Position numbers and translations under genes: made by a program. The notes beneath the pieces are model-generated. The model had not been told where the DNA came from, did not search any database, and was given only the letters and a program-made list of their open reading frames with translations. This document shows positions 59,207-64,000 of a DNA stretch of 64,000 bases, piece after piece. The DNA comes from Lucifuga dentata (lineage: Eukaryota; Chordata; Actinopteri; Ophidiiformes; Bythitidae): contig VXCM01000227.1 of the NCBI GenBank assembly GCA_014773175.1, positions 124,001 to 188,000 of the forward strand. Direction: 5' to 3'. Numbering within the stretch: position 1 is the stretch's first letter; each line of letters starts with the position of its first letter.

Positions 59207-62200
59207 CACACACACACACACACACCACCCTTCACACCCCATGCACTGGGACTCCCGGTAGTGTCTGGATCTCTTATCTCTCTCTGAAATGCAGAGCTCT
59301 ACAGCAGAGAATTTAGTTTTCCTTTGCCGATTTAACATGTCAATTTCACTTTGACACCAGGTGTAGTATAAATTATGTCTCTTAAATGTGAAGCAACTCA
59401 TGAACACACTGACCTTCATTAGCTTTTACCTGTTACACCCATCACAACAACATGTCAGTAATAGGACACCCATGCACTGATTAACGTAAGGGAAGCTTAT
59501 GAATGAGCTGCAGTTATATCAAGTACTTATTTAGCAAGATAGTGGTATTTTTGTAATATATAACATCCAAAAACGGCAGTTAAGATCCATTAGCTCAGAC
59601 AGGAAACAAGTTTTGAACTGTTCCAGACATTTCAGAGTCAGCAACACTTTTATAGTGTGAAAATGAGAGACAGGACAGTCCTTGAGAATGATGAGCAGCA
59701 ATAGCCAAAGTGAGTTGGCAATGAAATCAGGCAGAAGAGACAGAAAATGAACATTTAGAGCACACTGGTTACAGAATGATACTACCCTGACAGTAATGTG
59801 TTGTATGCATAACAGGAACATCAAATAAAGTGTAATCTGGGTACAGCGTATTCATAGAGCTTTATAATTTAGCTCACTGAAGTGCAGCCAATGCAACCTG
59901 TATTTTCCAACCACAGCCTCTTCTAAATCTGGCATATTTCCCCTTTTGTCTCTTTTTTGGCACTCGTAGAGTTTTGGCAAAGGCTTGCTCTAGTTTTTCA
60001 AGCTCCAACTGTACCAGAGTCAGGTGAAAGAGTCACAACTCAGGGTTTTTTTTTTTTTTTTTNTTTTTTTTTTTTTTTTGTGTAGTGCCTAGCCAAAACC
60101 ATTCAACAGACAGAAAGGAGCCTCACTTTGCAGGCCCCCACCAAGCTGAAAATTTTTAAATGGGGTAATAAAATAAAAGTCTGAAACTGAAATGAAACTG
60201 GCTTCATAAGCCTTCAGGCTTCCATCACCATCTCTTAATATTTAATTGGGGATGGAGCAAACCATCATCCAATCACAAAGCCTGTCATCTTGTCAGTCAT
60301 CATGAAGCAATCAAATAGCAAAATGTCAAAAGAAAACTGCCTGCCAGTCTGAGATGAGAGACAACAAAGCCAAATGAGAACGCACAAGCATAAATTAAAG
60401 AACTTCTTGTGAGAAGGAGGGATTTGGTTTAAATGAAAATGCCCGTCGTCCCCTTATGCCACAGAACAGCAAAGAAACATTAAACAGCTTTGTTCCCACT
60501 GTGCAGCGCTGGTTGGGGCGCCTCGGCAGGAGGCTCTGCGGGAGGGAAATCGAAATCCCTCACAACCAAATCCAAGTCAAGAATATTTTAAATGCCTGAA
60601 CCTCCCGTCTGCGCCACAGTCTTTTAGAGTCCCATCACTGTATAAGACAAGAAACTATAGCAAAGTGGTTTCATGTAAGCAGTACTGAGATGTTCGGCCT
60701 TTGGTTTATAACCCAGAGCACTCAGTCTCTCATACTTCCAAACTCTTTCACTTTCATGCCTGTAGAGGAAATCTGGGCCTTTGCCATTAGCACTTAACCA
60801 GCCCTGGAATAACTTGCACATGACTAATTTGGAAAAACATCAATGCTACATAAGGAAACCAAAAAGACCATAAACAATTATATTTATTCTTGGTGTGCAT
60901 GCAGCTGTTCTTTCAGTGATGGCGTCAAACATTCAAAACATCAGCACGCATGTAAAACTTTAACTCCATACCTAGATTATGCGATCATAAATTGATTTAC
61001 TCGAGCTTATAAATGCTTCATCGGCTTACAATCTGCACATGAATTTCCTCACCTGGCATATATACTTCCCCTCGTAAGCCAATCAAGCAAGAAGTCATGA
61101 TTATTTGGCAACTGATGGAATCCTATTAATTCCACACATGTAATACGGCTTACTCAATATTTTTTGCCTTCATCCCAGTACAGATTGGAGTATCATGTGC
61201 ATGTAAACACACCAAATGACTATTTTCTGGGACTGGAATAAATTCTGGGTAGATGTAAGGTAGCTGTTTAACTTTTGGCAGCATAGCCGTGGTTTCCTCT
61301 CTGATAAGACACTTCATTAGTCACAATAGAAGACAACAGAAGTCAAGGGAACACAAAAGAAGAAGACTCCAACATTGGACAATGAACCTTTCCATCTGGT
61401 AAATTCTCATGCAGCAACTGTACGCCTCATTTACTCCCTCTCCACGTCCCTGTTAATTGCTGAGATTTGATTACATCTCTCTGCATACACTTTGGCTTCC
61501 CGCCGTGGATCGTATTTTCAGTTAACGTTCTTAGTTAATGGGAAGCAAATGTGTTAGCGAGACTGTAGCTGCTGAATGTTTCAATCATTTGGAATTATGT
61601 TTTAGTCCCTGCAGCTTCCACTGCTTTGCCTCAACGTTTCCCACTCGATTCTCACTTTATTAAGCGACAGAAGACAATGCAGGGATCAGCCTGCTGAACT
61701 TCCAGATTGTGTCACTTCCAATTAGCCTTTCTGAGACACCTCCGCCCTTTGGCTCAACAGCGTTCAAGTTAAAAAGATCTGAACTGTGCTCCTTGTATTG
61801 TCCCCCCCACCCTCATTTGCTTTCTCTCCATTAAAATTCCTGTGTGTGTGAATTTGTCTATTGAAGATAGAAACTGTAAAAAAGACAGACAGGGATTTCT
61901 TAATCCTGTAAGAAAAAACAGCAGCTTGCTGTAATACGATGTAAGGGGTTGCTATGAGCTTAAAAAAACAGTTCACCTCACATAAAAGTACACATTTCTG
62001 AATAAACCAGCCAGCTTTCACCTTAATCATCCACCATGTTATACATCATTAATGCCGAGGTTCATAAGTAGCTAAGCCTTTTAGTTGCTGCATTTTGGTG
62101 GTCCTCTGCAGACTTATCATTCTGAAAATCATACCTGCAACCTGTTTTTCTGTCATTTTTCTTTTCAAATCCAAACTGAAGTGATGGGGATTGTAAATAG

Positions 62201-62390
62201 TGGAGTGGTGAACCGCAGTATGCAAGCAAGCATTTTGAGTTAATGAGAGGGCTGGAGAGCCACAGCTTCTTTAACTAGGACAGAGAAACTTGCAGCTTCC
62301 ATGTAAGCCTTCCCTCAAACCTCACATCCTGGGACAGCATGTGCAAAACCAACTGTACCATAAACAATACTGCGTCCTCTAACTGCAAAC
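58750..62390. other. Intronic stretch, mostly unique sequence
   Basis: No genes recognised. A T-run broken by one N lies at about 60045-60079. 61420-61750 is high-complexity without repeat signatures and is a candidate conserved element. A short AT-rich patch around 59540 is unremarkable. Confidence 0.45.
59171..59226. repeat. (CT)n(CA)n compound microsatellite
   Basis: About 16 CT units directly followed by about 10 CA units. Confidence 0.97.
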
Positions 62391-62408
62391 AAACTAACAA
62401 AAAAGGTG

Positions 62409-62441
<33 letters not shown>

Positions 62442-62462
62442 NAAACTAACAAAAAAGGTGCC

Positions 62463-62490
<28 letters not shown>
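62391..62490. repeat. (TA)n microsatellite, duplicated around a single N
   Basis: The unit 'aaactaacaaaaaaggtgcc' plus a TA run occurs at 62391-62441 and again from 62443 to 62490, either side of N at 62442. It is most likely one locus whose two contig ends were not merged. Confidence 0.9.
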
Positions 62491-62493
<3 letters not shown>

Positions 62494-63735
62494 AATCCTA
62501 TATACTGTATATAATCCTGTCTGCTGAACTGCAGCACAGACAGGATTATATTTTTGCAAGATGAAGACAAATATGCAGAGAGGAAGGGTGGAGGCTCAGA
62601 CTGACATATTTTTGGCATATGAATGCAACTCTAATTTCACAGTAAAATACAGGAAGTACTAAACTCAGCTCTTACTCTGAAGTTATTTTTTTGTCAAACT
62701 ATATTTTCCATCCAATTTACAAGGTGTGGGCCCAATCCAAACATCCAAATATGCACAAAATGTTGGTGTACACAATATTTTATAATATAACAAATATGGA
62801 CAAGCACTTAAACAGCAGTATGTAGTGGTAAAGATGACATCACTCAACTAGTCTCTGGGAGTCTTTTCCAGGAGAGGAAACAACCAGTTTGTTTGCCAAG
62901 AGAAATTGCCCACAGGTGAAATTTTCATAGATCACATCACAAAATTTTTATGACGCTTTTGTTTGCATATGATTTTGTTCCAATAAACATCAGTTCTGTT
63001 ACATAAGTATAAGTAAAATGGATGATAAGCCATACAACCTTCTCACATCTCTCTGACTTCTGAGTTTTAAAGAACTCAGAAGTTACAGAGAATATACGGT
63101 ATTACAAACTATTTATGTAATCTTGTAGATATAAATGTTTAAAGACAGGAATAAATATCTCAAACTGAATACATGGAGAATAGTTTAATCCAGCACTGAG
63201 GCCAAACCTCTGCACATGCATTTCCTCACCTGGCATACTTCTGTTCATTTTTGATTAATGTTACCTGTTTAGTGCCAACAAGCTATCTGCGTTTCCTTGT
63301 CCAAATGATGTAATGTTACTAAAGATAATAAATAACATAAGAAAATATGTGATTCGACTCTCTTCAGATCTGTGTAGCTTCAGCAGTCTTCACAGATGCA
63401 ATCAGAGCCTGTGACGCCACATGCAGCCCATCAAACCAGAGCGACGGAACCAACAGTCATTCTGCTGGTGGCACGTAAATAACATGCACCAACAATAGAG
63501 TAAAAAAAGTGGGCAGGGCACAGTTCTAGAAATATTTTGACCATTCTAAAGTCATGTCTAAATTTGCCGTCTAACCAAAAACCTCAGCAGCATTCTTAGA
63601 AACATAGTATAGAAAAACAGAAGTTTCTAGATGGTTTAACAGTGCTGCAGGGTTATATCATTGCCACCAGTTAGACATATTTCGACTTTGTTTCTGAAAA
63701 AAAAAATCACATCTTTTTCAGTCACATAGTGAAAA
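62491..63735. other. Intronic stretch, nothing recognised
   Basis: Mostly AT-rich. A perfect 11-bp inverted repeat (acttctgagtt at 63056-63066, aactcagaagt at 63073-63083) is present. No genes or named repeats recognised. Confidence 0.5.
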
Positions 63736-64000
63736 TGGTGGTGTGGCTCAGCAGTCGTTACTATGGAGAAGATGCAAATCCCTGGCACGAATCAGAATTG
63801 TTGCAAATAACTCGTTTTTGCTGCAATCCCAAACCAGACACTGCATCAGAGCTGCATTCATCCAAAATGGATCTAGAATCTGAAAGTACATTGATAATCT
63901 AAAACGGTGGGGGCTGGGGTGGGCTGGAGTTTATCCCACCATTCACTGGGTGAGAAGTGGGTGACCAGTCTATCACGCTGCAAACACACAAAAACAGACA
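63736..64000 (+). mobile_element. Possible SINE/LINE remnant
   Basis: The end of the window ('ggctggagtttatcccacca', 'gaccagtctatcacgctgca') is a degraded form of a very common teleost repeat tail ('gctggagcctatcccagc...ccagtctatcgcagg'). The part near 63740-63790 ('ggctcagcagtcgtt' and later 'cacgaatc') could be a worn tRNA-like head, which would make it a SINE, but this is weak. It runs out of the window. Confidence 0.5.

Overview
The window looks like nuclear DNA from a ray-finned (teleost, probably percomorph-type) fish. The evidence is two vertebrate-style coding exons with GT-AG introns, very low coding density, and a heavy load of fish-type DNA transposons, short inverted-repeat elements and LINE debris. 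Many single-N joins sit in homopolymers or between exact duplications, as in a draft vertebrate assembly. No bacterial, phage or CRISPR features were seen. GENES: the only gene I can support is the 3' half of LHFPL6 (lipoma HMGIC fusion partner, a tetraspan membrane protein) on the minus strand. Its last two coding exons are at 12853-12951 and 6616-6734, joined by a 6.1 kb phase-1 intron. A possible 3' UTR and poly(A) signal lie near 6346-6615. The large upstream coding exon (start codon, first membrane spans) is absent, so the preceding intron runs from 12952 past the end of the window (at least 51 kb). The first ~190 bases resemble the end of a plus-strand 3' UTR with a poly(A) signal, perhaps a convergent neighbour. 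LAYOUT: 1-6345 is mostly intergenic and contains three copies of a TTAA-flanked inverted-repeat element (family A) and two short retroposon insertions with visible target-site duplications. 6346-12951 is the LHFPL6 3' end, holding a 'CTCGACTATAAGCC' element, a decayed PIF/Harbinger transposase fragment and a Harbinger-like MITE with TAA duplications. 12952-64000 is one giant intron with a LINE C-terminal remnant (13.3 kb), five more family A copies, at least six family B copies (AGGGGACATA-type ends, TTAA-flanked), at least six fragments of a family C ('aagtact/acttaagta' repeat), two mariner remnants (29.3 and 37.7-38.6 kb), two copies of a hAT-like element (16.7-17.2 and 51.3-51.7 kb), microsatellites, and unique stretches, some of which could be conserved regulatory elements. 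HUNT: I found no convincing new multi-gene system. The most useful observations are the long-armed, TTAA-specific family A with eight copies in 64 kb; TTAA elements stacked on shared target sites; the open 197-codon frame over a Harbinger fragment; several perfect or near-perfect hairpins; and a systematic assembly artefact (21 single-N joins, four of them between exact duplications) that will mislead annotation. Copy boundaries, family names and conserved-element suggestions are from reading by eye, not from database searches.
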